Shown here in pieces: positions 28,121-37,348 of a stretch of DNA of 64,000 bases (position 1 is its first letter; the number at the start of each line of letters is the position of its first letter). This stretch comes from Martelella lutilitoris (GTDB lineage Bacteria; Pseudomonadota; Alphaproteobacteria; Rhizobiales; Rhizobiaceae): assembly GCF_005924265.1 (NCBI RefSeq), contig NZ_VCLB01000003.1, forward strand, positions 186,001 through 250,000. The letters are read 5' to 3'. The notes below the pieces were generated by a model. That model was not told the DNA's origin. It was given only the letters and a program-made list of their open reading frames with translations, and did no database searches. A program made the translations under genes and the position numbers.

Positions 28121-30076
28121 TCAATTGCCGCTGTTGATGTCGCCGAGCGCCTGCCATTCCTGGATGGCACGGTCGAAGATCGCCATGCCGGTCGTGCCCT
28201 TTTCAAGCGTCAGCAGCGCCCGGCGGCCGTTGCGATAGGTGACCGGAATATCGATCCAGTTGCGGTCGCCCAAAAGAGCGAGGTTCTGCGCGCGCGCCTG
28301 ATCGAAATCATTGAGCGCCAGCATGTAGAGGTCATCGGTGATCTTGGCCGAGACCGCAATCAGCGGATCGCCGCGCGCCGCTTCCGTGCCCTTCATCGAG
28401 ATCCGCTGGACATTGTCGATGCCGCCGCCCTCGAAACTCTCGTCGAGCGTGAAGGCGATATCGATGAGATGGCTTGCCGGCAGCGACGGATCGTCATTGC
28501 GACGGAAGGTCAGCACGCCGGTAAGGCCGGCATCAGGCACGTTCATCACGCCCTCGACCACCGGTTCGGAGACGGCCGTGCCGGTATTCTCCTGCTTGAG
28601 CTCCCATTCGACGGTGCCCTGATAGGCAGACGGCACCGACTGGCCGAGTTGCTCCTCGTAGAGATACATTTTCTGGGCAGCCCCCACCGGCGGCGCCGGC
28701 TCGGCCGTCTGTGTGGCCGATGCCGTCTCGGCGGGCGTCGAGGACGACGTCTGGTTGGCGACCGAACGGGCGGGACCGGACGCGGCGCTTGCCGCAGGCA
28801 GGCCCTCGTCGACCTCCGTCCCGTCAGGCAGAAGTCGCTGGGTATAGGGCTTGGCGTTCTCCGCCGTTTCGGTTTCTTGCGGTTCCGGCGCAGGCGTTTC
28901 CGGCGTTTCGGCAGGCGTCGTCTCGGCCGTCTGCTGCTGGTCGGCCGGCGAAATCGCGGCGATGATGCGCTCGCGATTGACCCAGGAGAAATAACCGCCG
29001 ACGACCAGGATCAGCGCGACGATGACCGCGCCGGCGATCAGAACGACCTTGCGCCGTCCGCCCGTTTCGGCCTCATCGTCACCACGGTGTTCGGCGGGGC
29101 CGCCTGCCATCTCGTCAAAGTCATCGAAACCGTCGCCCGGCTCCTCCGGCTCCAGTCCGAGAAGGCTGTCGACATGCGCCCAGTCCTTTTCCGGCACGGA
29201 GCGACGCGGCGGCGGGGGAGCGGGATCGAACGTCGCGGCCTTCGCCGTCGTCGCCTCGAAGTCCCAGTCATCGACCGGCTCGGGCCGCGCGTCGTCCTCC
29301 CACGCTTCGGGGTCTTCGTCGGGCTCGACGATGACCGTCCCGGCGTCGGTCTCGACCGGCTCGTCGGTCACATCATAGCTGTAGGCCTCTTCGTCCTCTT
29401 CCCTGTCCTCATAGTCGACCCGATCCGGCGTATGAACAAGTTCAAAGGTCGCGCCATGCAGCATGCCTCGGCGGCCGGACGGCTGCGGCTCATCGGCCTG
29501 CCCTGCGTCCTGTGTTTCAGCGGCAACGTCGACAACATGCTCTTCAGGCGCGTCCGTCTGGGCGGGCACGTGCTCATAAAGGTCTTCCTGCGCGGTCCGG
29601 CGATCGTCGTCCGCGTCATAGGACTGCTCTTCGGGATAGGAGGCGTTGGAGGTCGCCGGCTCATCGACGAATTCTACAGGCTCTTGCCCTTCGCGAGCCT
29701 CGTCTTCGGCGGTCTGCCATGCCGGCGGCGCATCATCAGGCGCGCCGACCGGCTCATCCTCGGGTTCATGACCAGGCTCTTCCGCAGGAACATCTTCCGG
29801 CAGGTCCTCATAGCGGTCCTCGGAAACAGGTTCTTCGCCGGGCGCATCATCAGCCGGCGGCAGGGCTTCGGCGAATTCGCTCTCGACCTCGGCGATGGCC
29901 GCGTCGATCTTGTCGATCTGCCGCTTGACCAAGGCCTCCGGCGGGGGCGGAGACATGTTCTCCATCTGCCGGATGACGGCGGAGCGCGCCTTCTCGTAAA
30001 CGCGCGCGCGCAACTCCGGAGACTGTTCCGGAAGGCCCTCGACGGCACGTCGAATGACTGCTGTGAAATCCGCCAT
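28121..30076 (-). CDS. Large acidic single-pass membrane protein
   Basis: 651 aa in three parts. Residues 1-70 are a helical conserved domain (IRRAVEGLPEQSPELRARVY; ALVKRQIDKIDAAIAEVESE). Residues ~70-335 are a very acidic, low-complexity, probably disordered stretch rich in D, E and P. One membrane helix follows (VVLIAGAVIVALILVVGGYF), then a P/T/E-rich linker and a C-terminal folded domain of ~190 residues (SAYQGTVEWELKQENTG ... DFDQARAQNLALLGDRNWIDIPVTYRNGRRALLTLEKG), presumably periplasmic. I do not recognise the function. AGGGG precedes the ATG. It lies 51 bp downstream of purA. Confidence 0.8.
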   Translation of the reverse strand: MADFTAVIRRAVEGLPEQSPELRARVYEKARSAVIRQMENMSPPPPEALVKRQIDKIDAAIAEVESEFAEALPPADDAPGEEPVSEDRYEDLPEDVPAEEPGHEPEDEPVGAPDDAPPAWQTAEDEAREGQEPVEFVDEPATSNASYPEEQSYDADDDRRTAQEDLYEHVPAQTDAPEEHVVDVAAETQDAGQADEPQPSGRRGMLHGATFELVHTPDRVDYEDREEDEEAYSYDVTDEPVETDAGTVIVEPDEDPEAWEDDARPEPVDDWDFEATTAKAATFDPAPPPPRRSVPEKDWAHVDSLLGLEPEEPGDGFDDFDEMAGGPAEHRGDDEAETGGRRKVVLIAGAVIVALILVVGGYFSWVNRERIIAAISPADQQQTAETTPAETPETPAPEPQETETAENAKPYTQRLLPDGTEVDEGLPAASAASGPARSVANQTSSSTPAETASATQTAEPAPPVGAAQKMYLYEEQLGQSVPSAYQGTVEWELKQENTGTAVSEPVVEGVMNVPDAGLTGVLTFRRNDDPSLPASHLIDIAFTLDESFEGGGIDNVQRISMKGTEAARGDPLIAVSAKITDDLYMLALNDFDQARAQNLALLGDRNWIDIPVTYRNGRRALLTLEKGTTGMAIFDRAIQEWQALGDINSGN

Positions 30077-30127
30077 TTATTACCCCTATTGTGCGGGCTA
30101 TTGCCGCAACAATACTATGATTTTTGC

Positions 30128-31426
30128 TTAATCCTCAAACGGATCGGTCACAAGAATGGTGTCTTCGCGCTCAGGACTTGTGGATAGAAGCGCGATTGGT
30201 GCGCCAATCAGCTCTTCAACCTGGCGTACATATTTGACGGCCTGCGCTGGAAGGTCGGCCCATTTGCGCGCGCCGACGGTTGATTCCTTCCAGCCTTCGA
30301 GCGTGATGTAGACCGGCTTGACGCGCGCCTGCGCGCCCTGGCTGGCCGGCAAGGCTTCGATCCGCTCGCCGTCGAGTTCGTAGGCGACGCAGATCTTCAA
30401 CTCGTCGAGTCCGTCAAGAACATCGAGCTTGGTCAGCGCGATACCGGTGATGCCGTTGGTGGCAACAGCCTGGCGCACCAGCACCGCGTCAAACCAGCCG
30501 CAGCGGCGCTGACGCCCGGTGACCGTGCCGAATTCGTGGCCGCGTTCGCCGAGGAACTGTCCGACATCGTCCTTCAGTTCAGTCGGGAAAGGCCCCTCGC
30601 CAACGCGCGTGGTGTAGGCCTTGGTGATGCCGAGCACATATTCGAGCGCGCCCGGCCCCATGCCGGACCCGGCAGCCGCCTGGCCGGCGACCGTGTTGGA
30701 CGAGGTGACGAAAGGATAGGTGCCGTGGTCAATGTCGAGCAGCGTTCCCTGCGCGCCCTCGAACAGGATGCGCGCGCCGGCGCGGCGCTTCTTGTCCAGG
30801 AGCAGCCAGACGGTCTCGCGGAAGGGCAGCACCTTGTCGGCGATCGAGGTCAGTTCGTCCATGATTGCCGCATGCTCGATTTCGGCCACGCCGAAGCCGC
30901 GCCTCAGCGCGTTGTGATGGGTGAGAAGACGGTCGACCTTGGCCGGCAGGGTTTCGAGATTGGCCAGATCCATCAGGCGGATCGCGCGGCGACCGACCTT
31001 GTCCTCATAGGCCGGGCCGATGCCGCGCCGCGTGGTGCCGATCTTGGTGCCGGAATTGGAGGCAGCATCTTCGCGCATGCCGTCAAGCTCGCGGTGCAGC
31101 GAAAGAATGAGCGTCGCATTGTCGGCAATGCGCAGATTCTCGGGTGAGATCGCAACGCCCTGCGCTTCCAGACGGCCGATCTCGGCGATCAGCGCATGCG
31201 GGTCGACGACGACGCCGTTGCCGATGACGGCGAGCTTGCCTTCGCGCACCACGCCTGACGGCAGAAGCGACAGCTTGTAGCTGACGCCGTCAATCACAAG
31301 GGTGTGGCCGGCATTGTGGCCGCCCTGATAGCGCACCACGATATCCGCGCGCTCGGAAAGCCAGTCGACGATCTTGCCCTTGCCTTCATCGCCCCATTGC
31401 GAGCCGACCACTACAACATTTGTCAT
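30128..31426 (-). CDS. purA: Adenylosuccinate synthetase
   Basis: Converts IMP and aspartate, with GTP, to adenylosuccinate in AMP synthesis. The 432-aa protein matches the family from end to end: [20 protein letters not shown] (P-loop-like), GGHNAGHT with the catalytic His, [36 protein letters not shown], and [12 protein letters not shown] near the C-terminus. ATG at 31426 follows AGGTAGG. The acidic membrane-protein gene follows on the same strand. Confidence 0.97.
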   Translation of the reverse strand: MTNVVVVGSQWGDEGKGKIVDWLSERADIVVRYQGGHNAGHTLVIDGVSYKLSLLPSGVVREGKLAVIGNGVVVDPHALIAEIGRLEAQGVAISPENLRIADNATLILSLHRELDGMREDAASNSGTKIGTTRRGIGPAYEDKVGRRAIRLMDLANLETLPAKVDRLLTHHNALRRGFGVAEIEHAAIMDELTSIADKVLPFRETVWLLLDKKRRAGARILFEGAQGTLLDIDHGTYPFVTSSNTVAGQAAAGSGMGPGALEYVLGITKAYTTRVGEGPFPTELKDDVGQFLGERGHEFGTVTGRQRRCGWFDAVLVRQAVATNGITGIALTKLDVLDGLDELKICVAYELDGERIEALPASQGAQARVKPVYITLEGWKESTVGARKWADLPAQAVKYVRQVEELIGAPIALLSTSPEREDTILVTDPFED

Positions 31427-31638
31427 TTTACCTACCTAGAAACGAAGCCTTGCCTGCGGCTGAACCGCAGCATCTATAACCACCCACGACCTATATTGCG
31501 ATCCCTTCGGCCCGCAAGCCCGCAAAATTTTCACGTGACAGCAACGGCGACGACGCTTTAAGGCGGGAGCGCCTCAAAACACCATCCCATCTTCGTGAAA
31601 CATGAACCAGGGATGAGCCAATAACAGGGACTGTGGCC

Positions 31639-32529
31639 ATGCAATGGCGAGCCTATATGCTTTTGACGATTACCACGCTTTTTTGGGGCGGAAACCTGAC
31701 CGTGGGCAAGCTCGCGGTCGGCCATGTCTCGCCGATGGTGATGAATTCGCTGCGATGGGGCATCGCGTTTCTGGTGATCTCCGCCTTTTCCATGCCGCAG
31801 TTCCGGCGCGACTGGCCGGTGATCCGGAAAAACTGGCCTCTGCTCTTTGCCTATGGAGCGGTCGGCTTTGCCGGCTTCAACGCCTTTCTCTATTCCGGCC
31901 TCCGCTTCACCTCCGCCATCAACAGCGCCATCGACCAGGCAGCCATTCCGCTGTTGATCTTCGTACTGAACTTCCTGTTCTTCCGCGTGCGCGCCTCGAC
32001 GGCCCAGCTTGCGGGTTTCGCACTCACGCTTGCCGGCGTCGCCGTTACGGTTTCCCACGGCGAGCTGTCGCGCCTGCTCGCGCTTGAGATCAATTTCGGT
32101 GATTTTCTCGTGCTGATGGCGGTGCTTTGCTATTCGCTCTATACCGTCAGCCTGCGCTACAAGCCCGCGCTCGACTGGCGAGCCATGGCCATGGCCTGTT
32201 TCTTCGGCGCCTTCCTCGCCTCCCTGCCGATGGTTGCGACAGAGGCGGCGCTCGGCCTTGCCATGCTGCCGCATGACCTGACCGGTTTCGGCGTCATCGT
32301 CTTCATCGGCCTTTTTCCTTCGCTCGTCTCCCAGGTCATGTTCATCCGCGGCGTGGAGCTGATCGGCCCCAACCGTGCGGGCCTGTTCATCAACCTCATT
32401 CCGGTCTTCGGCACGATCCTCGCCGTCGCCATCCTCGGCGAAAGTCCGGAAGGCTTCCATGCCGTTGCCTTTGCGCTTGCCATCGGCGGCATTGCGCTTG
32501 CGGAATGGGGAAAACCGAAGGAGGCCTGA
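31639..32529 (+). CDS. EamA (DMT) family transporter
   Basis: A 296-aa inner-membrane protein with ten hydrophobic segments in two five-helix EamA repeats: LLTITTLFWGGNLTVGKLAV ... PMVMNSLRWGIAFLVISAF in the first, LVLMAVLCYSLYTVSLRYK ... VFIGLFPSLVSQVMFIRGVE and GPNRAGLFINLIPVFGTILAV in the second. DMT members export amino acids, nucleobases and other metabolites; the substrate is unknown. I choose the ATG at 31639 (AGGGA 8 bases upstream) over a GTG at 31633. 127 bp upstream of the creatininase-like gene on the same strand. Confidence 0.88.
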   Translation: MQWRAYMLLTITTLFWGGNLTVGKLAVGHVSPMVMNSLRWGIAFLVISAFSMPQFRRDWPVIRKNWPLLFAYGAVGFAGFNAFLYSGLRFTSAINSAIDQAAIPLLIFVLNFLFFRVRASTAQLAGFALTLAGVAVTVSHGELSRLLALEINFGDFLVLMAVLCYSLYTVSLRYKPALDWRAMAMACFFGAFLASLPMVATEAALGLAMLPHDLTGFGVIVFIGLFPSLVSQVMFIRGVELIGPNRAGLFINLIPVFGTILAVAILGESPEGFHAVAFALAIGGIALAEWGKPKEA

Positions 32530-32656
32530 GAGCGCGCGCAAAAAGGCAGCGGACGGAACACAAAACGATGCTTTTGTCCGCATGACGTTTTTCCTACACC
32601 TGTGTTGAAGCCGCCCGAAGGGATGCGGCGGGGAACAACAAGACAGGTTGATCGAC

Positions 32657-33457
32657 ATGGCCAAGCGCTTCTACTGGAATGAACTGACAAGCCCGGAATT
32701 CAGCGCTCTGGACCCGGCGACCACCGTCGCCATCCTGCCGCTTGCCTCCACCGAGCAGCACGGCCCGCATCTGCCGGTCGCAACCGATGTGGCAATCGCC
32801 CAGGGCATGCTCGACACGCTCAAGGAAAACCTGCCCGAAAACCTCAACGTGCTGGTGCTGCCCGTTCAGGAAATCGGCAAGGCCAACGAGCATATCCACG
32901 GGCCCGGCACGCTCTCCTTCGGCGCGGACCTCTTGATCCCCGCTTGGACGACGATCGGCGAGAAGGTCGCCGCCGCAGGTCTCCGCAAGATCATCATGGT
33001 CAACAGCCATGGCGGCAATCTCGACATCATGAGCATCGTCTCGCGTGAGATGCGCGTGCGCTTCAATATGGTTGCTGTCGCCACGCAGTGGGCCCGCTTC
33101 GGTTCGCCGGAAGGCATGATCAGCGAGGAGGAGCGCACCTACGGCATTCACGGCGGCGAGGTCGAGACCTCGCTGATGCTGCACTTCCGCCCGGAACTGG
33201 TGAAGATGGAAAATGCCGAGAACTTCGTGTCGCTGGCCAAATGGCAGAAGGAAAACACCCGCCGCCTGCAGCCGACGCCGCCCAATGCGCTGGCCTGGAT
33301 CGCCCATGACCTCAACCCCAAGGGCGCGCTCGGCAACGCGGCGATCGCAACGGCCGAAAAGGGCGCGGCAATCGCGCAACACCAGATTGCGGGCTTCATC
33401 GAACTGATCGAGGATGTGGTCGCCTATCCGCTCGACAAGCTTTACACGCCGGCCTGA
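32657..33457 (+). CDS. Creatininase family amidohydrolase
   Basis: A 266-aa metal-dependent amide/lactam hydrolase. The metal ligands and active-site motifs of the family are all visible: ILPLASTEQHGPHLPVATDV (Glu, His, Asp), KIIMVNSHGGNLDIM (His) and YGIHGGEVETSLML (Glu). Characterised relatives act on creatinine, on formamidopyrimidines (ArfB) or in mycofactocin maturation (MftE). Location next to an NMT1-type importer, an amidohydrolase and redox genes suggests a ring-opening or deamidating step in breakdown of a small N-containing compound. The ATG at 32657 is preferred to the TTG at 32648. Confidence 0.85.
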   Translation: MAKRFYWNELTSPEFSALDPATTVAILPLASTEQHGPHLPVATDVAIAQGMLDTLKENLPENLNVLVLPVQEIGKANEHIHGPGTLSFGADLLIPAWTTIGEKVAAAGLRKIIMVNSHGGNLDIMSIVSREMRVRFNMVAVATQWARFGSPEGMISEEERTYGIHGGEVETSLMLHFRPELVKMENAENFVSLAKWQKENTRRLQPTPPNALAWIAHDLNPKGALGNAAIATAEKGAAIAQHQIAGFIELIEDVVAYPLDKLYTPA

Positions 33458-34399
33458 TCAGCCCTGCGCGGGCGGCAGGTGGTGCTTTTCCTGCAGCGTG
33501 TTGATGATGGCGGAGAGTTCCTTCAGCAGGTAGTCGACGAACAGGCTGCTTGCCGCATCGAGCGGCGCGCGGGCCCGCGAAAACAGCTTCATCGGCTGGT
33601 GGCGCACATGCGGATCGGCGAGCGGGCGGAAGGCCAGCTCGCCTTTCTGGCATTCGACATAGACGTCGAGCGGATTGAGAAAAGTCAGCCCCGTACCCCG
33701 CTTGACCAGAGCTTTGAGCATTTCCGACGAGTTCGTCTCGACCACGGGCTCGATCGGCAGCGACAGCGGTGACAGCGCAAGGTTGATGACATGGCGCAGG
33801 CTGGTGCCGGGCTGGGCGAGCACCAGCGGCTCCTGCACCATATCGGACACATTGACGCGCTCTTCTTCTGCGAGGCGATGATCAGGCGGCATCACTGCCC
33901 CGATCGGCACATCGAAGGAGGCGAGAGTGCGGATGCCCGGCGTCGGCGGAATGTTGAAGCCAAGGCCGAGATCGACATCGCCGGTCAGCACATTGGCGAT
34001 CGTGGTGGTGCCGCCATCGGATCTGAGATGGATGCGGATTCTTGGATTTTCGTCAACAAAACGGGCGATGATATCCGGCAGCGGCCCGGCGGCGAGGCCT
34101 ACGGTTGCCACCAGCGTCACTTTTCCCGCCTGCGGCATTTTCAGCGCGCGGATACGGGTTTCCAGCTTCTCGTAGCTCTTCAGAACCTCGCGGATATGCT
34201 CCACGCACATCTCGCCGGCCGCCGTCAGGCGCAGGCCGCGCGGCAGGCGCTCGAACAGCGGCGCGCCGAATTCCTCTTCCAGAGCAAGGATTTGCCGGTT
34301 GACGGCGGATGAGGCGACATTCAGTCGCTGCGCCGCCTTGCGGATCGAGCCGCAACGGGCGATCTCATCGATGTATTGCAGTTTCCTCGAATGAAGCAT
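33458..34399 (-). CDS. LysR family transcriptional regulator
   Basis: A 313-aa LTTR. The N-terminal helix-turn-helix (LQYIDEIARCGSIRKAAQRLNVASSAVNRQILALEEEFG, read as one winged helix) is followed by a linker helix and the periplasmic-binding-like effector domain (KVTLVATVGLAAGPLPDIIARF; DVDLGLGFNIPP; MLKALVKRGTGLTFL). It is divergent from the importer operon and ends immediately after the creatininase-like gene, so it most likely controls both. ATG at 34399. Confidence 0.93.
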   Translation of the reverse strand: MLHSRKLQYIDEIARCGSIRKAAQRLNVASSAVNRQILALEEEFGAPLFERLPRGLRLTAAGEMCVEHIREVLKSYEKLETRIRALKMPQAGKVTLVATVGLAAGPLPDIIARFVDENPRIRIHLRSDGGTTTIANVLTGDVDLGLGFNIPPTPGIRTLASFDVPIGAVMPPDHRLAEEERVNVSDMVQEPLVLAQPGTSLRHVINLALSPLSLPIEPVVETNSSEMLKALVKRGTGLTFLNPLDVYVECQKGELAFRPLADPHVRHQPMKLFSRARAPLDAASSLFVDYLLKELSAIINTLQEKHHLPPAQG

Positions 34400-34591
34400 G
34401 GGCGTAGACTCGATGGGTCGGAACCGGCGCTGACCAAATTTTGCGCAGTTCGATTACATTTATAACAATCGTGCCGGTTGTGCAAAAAAAGCATCAATGC
34501 GGACGAAAATTGATGCTTCTCAAACAGCGGTGAAGCCGCTCAAATGCAAAAATCGGAAAATTTAACGACGAAAAGCGAAGGGGAATAGCTT
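34400..34591. promoter_or_regulatory. LysR/importer divergent region with 10-bp perfect hairpin
   Basis: 192 bp, A+T-rich. AAGCATCAAT (34489-34498) and ATTGATGCTT (34509-34518) are a perfect 10-bp inverted repeat with a 10-base spacer. A run of seven A lies just left of it (34484-34490), so on the minus strand it reads as a stem followed by T's, like a terminator facing the LysR gene. It may instead be an operator. No thiamine-pyrophosphate riboswitch consensus is seen. Confidence 0.5.
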
Positions 34592-35599
34592 ATGTCGACT
34601 ACCTCAAAGACCGCCGCGCTCGCCGGTGCTGCCCTCATGGCAGCGGCCGCAACGCCTGCCTTTGCGCTGGACGAGGTTTCCTACGGCACCAACTGGCTCG
34701 CACAGGCCGAGCATGGCGGCTTCTATCAGGCCGTTGCCGATGGCACCTATGAAAAATACGGCCTCGACGTCACCATCGTCCAGGGCGGCCCGCAAGCCGC
34801 CAACCGCGCGCTCCTGATCGCCGGCAAGGTCGATTTCTACATGGGTTCGCCGCAGGGCGAGCTGGACGCCGTGGTCGAGGACATTCCGCTGATCGATGTC
34901 GCCGCCATGTTCCAGAAGGACCCGCAGATCCTGATGGCCCATCCCGACCAGGGCATCGAGGAATTCGCCGATCTGGCGAAATTGCCGACTATCTTCATGG
35001 GCAAAGACGGCTTCCTCTCCTACTTCCAGTGGATGAAGGCCAATTTCGACGGCTTCGACGATGCCCAGTACAAGCCCTACACCTTCAACCCGGCGCCCTT
35101 TATCGCCGATCCGCAGTCGGCCCAGCAGGGCTACCTCACCTCCGAGCCCTATTCGGTCGAGAAGGAAGCCGGCTGGTCGCCTAAGGTTTTCCTGCTCGCC
35201 GACAGCGGCTATTCGCCCTATTCGACGATGATCACCGCCCAGAAGAAGCTGGTCGAGGAAAACCCGGACCTGGTTCAGCGCTTCGTCGATGCCTCGATCG
35301 AAGGCTGGTACAACTATCTCTACGGCGACAATGCAGCGGCCAACGAGCTGATCAAGGCCGATAATCCGGAAATGACGGACGAGCAGATCGCCTATTCCAT
35401 CGAGAAGATGAAGGAATACGGCATCGTTGTTTCCGGCGATGCCGATGAAGGCGGCATCGGCTGCATCACCGATGCCCACTACAAGACCTTCTTCGACGAC
35501 ATGGTCGACATCGGCCTGTTCACGTCTGACGTCGATTACACCAAGGCCTTCACGACCCAGTTCGTCTGCAAGGGCGTTGGCAAGGACCTGATGAAGTAA
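34592..35599 (+). CDS. NMT1/THI5-type ABC substrate-binding protein
   Basis: Periplasmic binding protein (335 aa) of the SsuA/TauA/ThiY fold. Signal peptide MSTTSKTAALAGAALMAAAA...AFA-L, then VSYGTNWLAQAEHGGFYQAVADG (first lobe, typical of THI5-like proteins), DVTIVQGGPQAANRALLIAGKVDFYMG and QQGYLTSEPYSVEKEAGW. Relatives bind formylaminopyrimidine, riboflavin, nitrate or sulfonates; no ligand can be named here. First gene of a six-gene operon: binding protein, ATPase, permease, amidohydrolase, FAD oxidase, flavodoxin-fold reductase. Confidence 0.9.
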   Translation: MSTTSKTAALAGAALMAAAATPAFALDEVSYGTNWLAQAEHGGFYQAVADGTYEKYGLDVTIVQGGPQAANRALLIAGKVDFYMGSPQGELDAVVEDIPLIDVAAMFQKDPQILMAHPDQGIEEFADLAKLPTIFMGKDGFLSYFQWMKANFDGFDDAQYKPYTFNPAPFIADPQSAQQGYLTSEPYSVEKEAGWSPKVFLLADSGYSPYSTMITAQKKLVEENPDLVQRFVDASIEGWYNYLYGDNAAANELIKADNPEMTDEQIAYSIEKMKEYGIVVSGDADEGGIGCITDAHYKTFFDDMVDIGLFTSDVDYTKAFTTQFVCKGVGKDLMK

Positions 35600-35675
35600 G
35601 GCGAAACCACGCCGACACTCCGTTTCGCGTCACCCGGCGCGAAACGGCACCTTGAATTGAATGCAGGATAGCCGC

Positions 35676-36494
35676 ATGCCGAACGCTCATGCCGAAACCC
35701 CGGCATCGCTACAAAAGCCGCTGGTGAAGATGGAGCATGTCACCAAGATCTTCTCCAACGGGACCATTGCGCTCAACGATATGTCCCTGACGGTGCGCCA
35801 GGGCGAGTTTGTCAGCCTGCTCGGGCCTTCCGGCTGCGGCAAGTCGACCGCGCTCAGGATCATCGCCGCGCTCGGCGATGTCAGCCGCGGCACGATCGAC
35901 TGGCCAAGCTCGCGCATTTCCGCCAAGGGCCGCCCGGAAGGCGATATCAGCTTCGTTTTTCAGGAGCCGACGCTGATGCCCTGGGCGACCGTATTCGGCA
36001 ATGTCTATCTTCCGCTGAAACTGCGCGGCCAGTCGAAATCCGGCACGCGCGATCAGATCATGGATGTCCTCAAGACCGTCGGCCTTCAGGATTTCGCCGA
36101 TGCCTATCCGCGCGAACTCTCCGGCGGCATGAAGATGCGCGTCTCGATTGCCCGGGCGCTGGTGACCAAGCCGAAGCTTCTCCTGATGGACGAGCCCTTC
36201 GCGGCGCTTGACGAGATCACCCGCCAGCGGCTGAACGACGATGTTCTGCGGCTCTGGCACGAGACGGGCATCACCGTCATCTTCGTCACCCATTCCGTTT
36301 TCGAATCCGCCTATCTTTCCAACCGCATCGTGGTCATGCGCGCCCGCCCCGGACAGGTCTTCGACGATTTTCCGCTCGATACCAGCCAGGTCCGCGACGA
36401 GGACTATCGCTCCTCCGACGAATATCACCAGGCCTGCGCGAAAGTGTCCCACGCGCTGCAGGGCGCGATCCACGCCGCAGGAGGAGAACACTGA
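35676..36494 (+). CDS. ABC transporter ATP-binding protein (SsuB/TauB type)
   Basis: 272-aa ATPase of the same importer. Walker A LLGPSGCGKST, Q-loop FVFQEPTLMPWATVFGNVYLPL (the PW after the Q-loop is typical of the nitrate/sulfonate group), signature LSGGMKMRVSIARALVTKP, Walker B LLLMDEPFAALDEITRQRL and the switch histidine in FVTHSVFESAYL. ATG at 35676 has AGGAT 6 bases upstream; an earlier ATG at 35661 is possible. Its stop overlaps the permease start (ATGA). Confidence 0.93.
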   Translation: MPNAHAETPASLQKPLVKMEHVTKIFSNGTIALNDMSLTVRQGEFVSLLGPSGCGKSTALRIIAALGDVSRGTIDWPSSRISAKGRPEGDISFVFQEPTLMPWATVFGNVYLPLKLRGQSKSGTRDQIMDVLKTVGLQDFADAYPRELSGGMKMRVSIARALVTKPKLLLMDEPFAALDEITRQRLNDDVLRLWHETGITVIFVTHSVFESAYLSNRIVVMRARPGQVFDDFPLDTSQVRDEDYRSSDEYHQACAKVSHALQGAIHAAGGEH

Positions 36495-37348
36495 TGAGCG
36501 ACAAGGTGAGCGCCATGCAGCACGACGATGCGGCTTACGCCAAACCCGGTTTCTGGTCCCGCCATGGCGAGACCATCATGAAAATCGCGATCCCGATTGC
36601 CGTGCTCGCCTTTCTGGTGTTCGTCTGGCAGGCGATCGTGGTCATCTACCAGACCCCGCATTACATCCTCCCCGGCCCCGCGCTGGTGGTCGAAGCCTTT
36701 TTCGAGGACTGGGGCACGCTCGCGCCGGCGCTGTGGGTGACGACCAAGATCACCTTCATCTCGCTCGGCCTTGCCCTTGTCGGCGGCGTTGGCCTTGCCG
36801 TCATCATGGTCCAGTCGCGCTGGATCGAGACCGCGCTTTATCCGATCACCGTCATCCTTCAGGTGACCCCGATCGTCGCCATCGCGCCGCTGATCCTGAT
36901 CTACACGCCGACAACGCAGGTGGCGCTCCTAATCTGCGCCTTCCTCGTCGCCTTCTTTCCGATCCTGTCCAACATGGCGCAGGGCCTGAAGAGCGTCGAC
37001 CATAACCTTCTGAACCTGTTCGAGCTTTACGGCGCCTCGCGCTGGCAGACGCTCATCCACCTGAAACTGCCCGCATCGCTCCCCTATTTCATGACCGGGC
37101 TCAGGATCGGCGGCGGCCTGGCGCTGATTGCCGCCGTGGTTGCCGAATTCGCCGCGGGCTCTGCGGGCGCCGGCTCCGGCCTTGCCTTCCGCCTGCTGGA
37201 ATCGCAGTACCGGCTCAACATTCCGCGCCTCTTCGCAGCACTCTTCATGCTCGCCTGCCTCGGCGTGGCGATCTTCGCGCTCACCTCCTTCATTGCCTGG
37301 CTGTTCCTGCACCGCTGGCACGAAAGCAGCCTCAAGAGGGAAAACTGA
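36494..37348 (+). CDS. ABC transporter permease (SsuC/TauC type)
   Basis: 284-aa permease with a long polar N-terminus, six membrane segments and the EAA-type loop LLNLFELYGASRWQTLIHLKLPASLPYF, followed by the GLRIGGGLALIAAVVAEF segment usual for nitrate/sulfonate/taurine permeases. Start overlaps the ATPase stop and its own stop overlaps the amidohydrolase start (TGATG), which ties transport and catabolism into one translated unit. Confidence 0.93.
   Translation: MSDKVSAMQHDDAAYAKPGFWSRHGETIMKIAIPIAVLAFLVFVWQAIVVIYQTPHYILPGPALVVEAFFEDWGTLAPALWVTTKITFISLGLALVGGVGLAVIMVQSRWIETALYPITVILQVTPIVAIAPLILIYTPTTQVALLICAFLVAFFPILSNMAQGLKSVDHNLLNLFELYGASRWQTLIHLKLPASLPYFMTGLRIGGGLALIAAVVAEFAAGSAGAGSGLAFRLLESQYRLNIPRLFAALFMLACLGVAIFALTSFIAWLFLHRWHESSLKREN

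Noticed and set aside
34400-34591. Thiamine-pyrophosphate riboswitch, considered because of the THI5-like receptor
   Set aside because: No THI-box-like CTGAGA or ACCTGA...GGATAATGCC pattern is seen; only the 10-bp hairpin is present.
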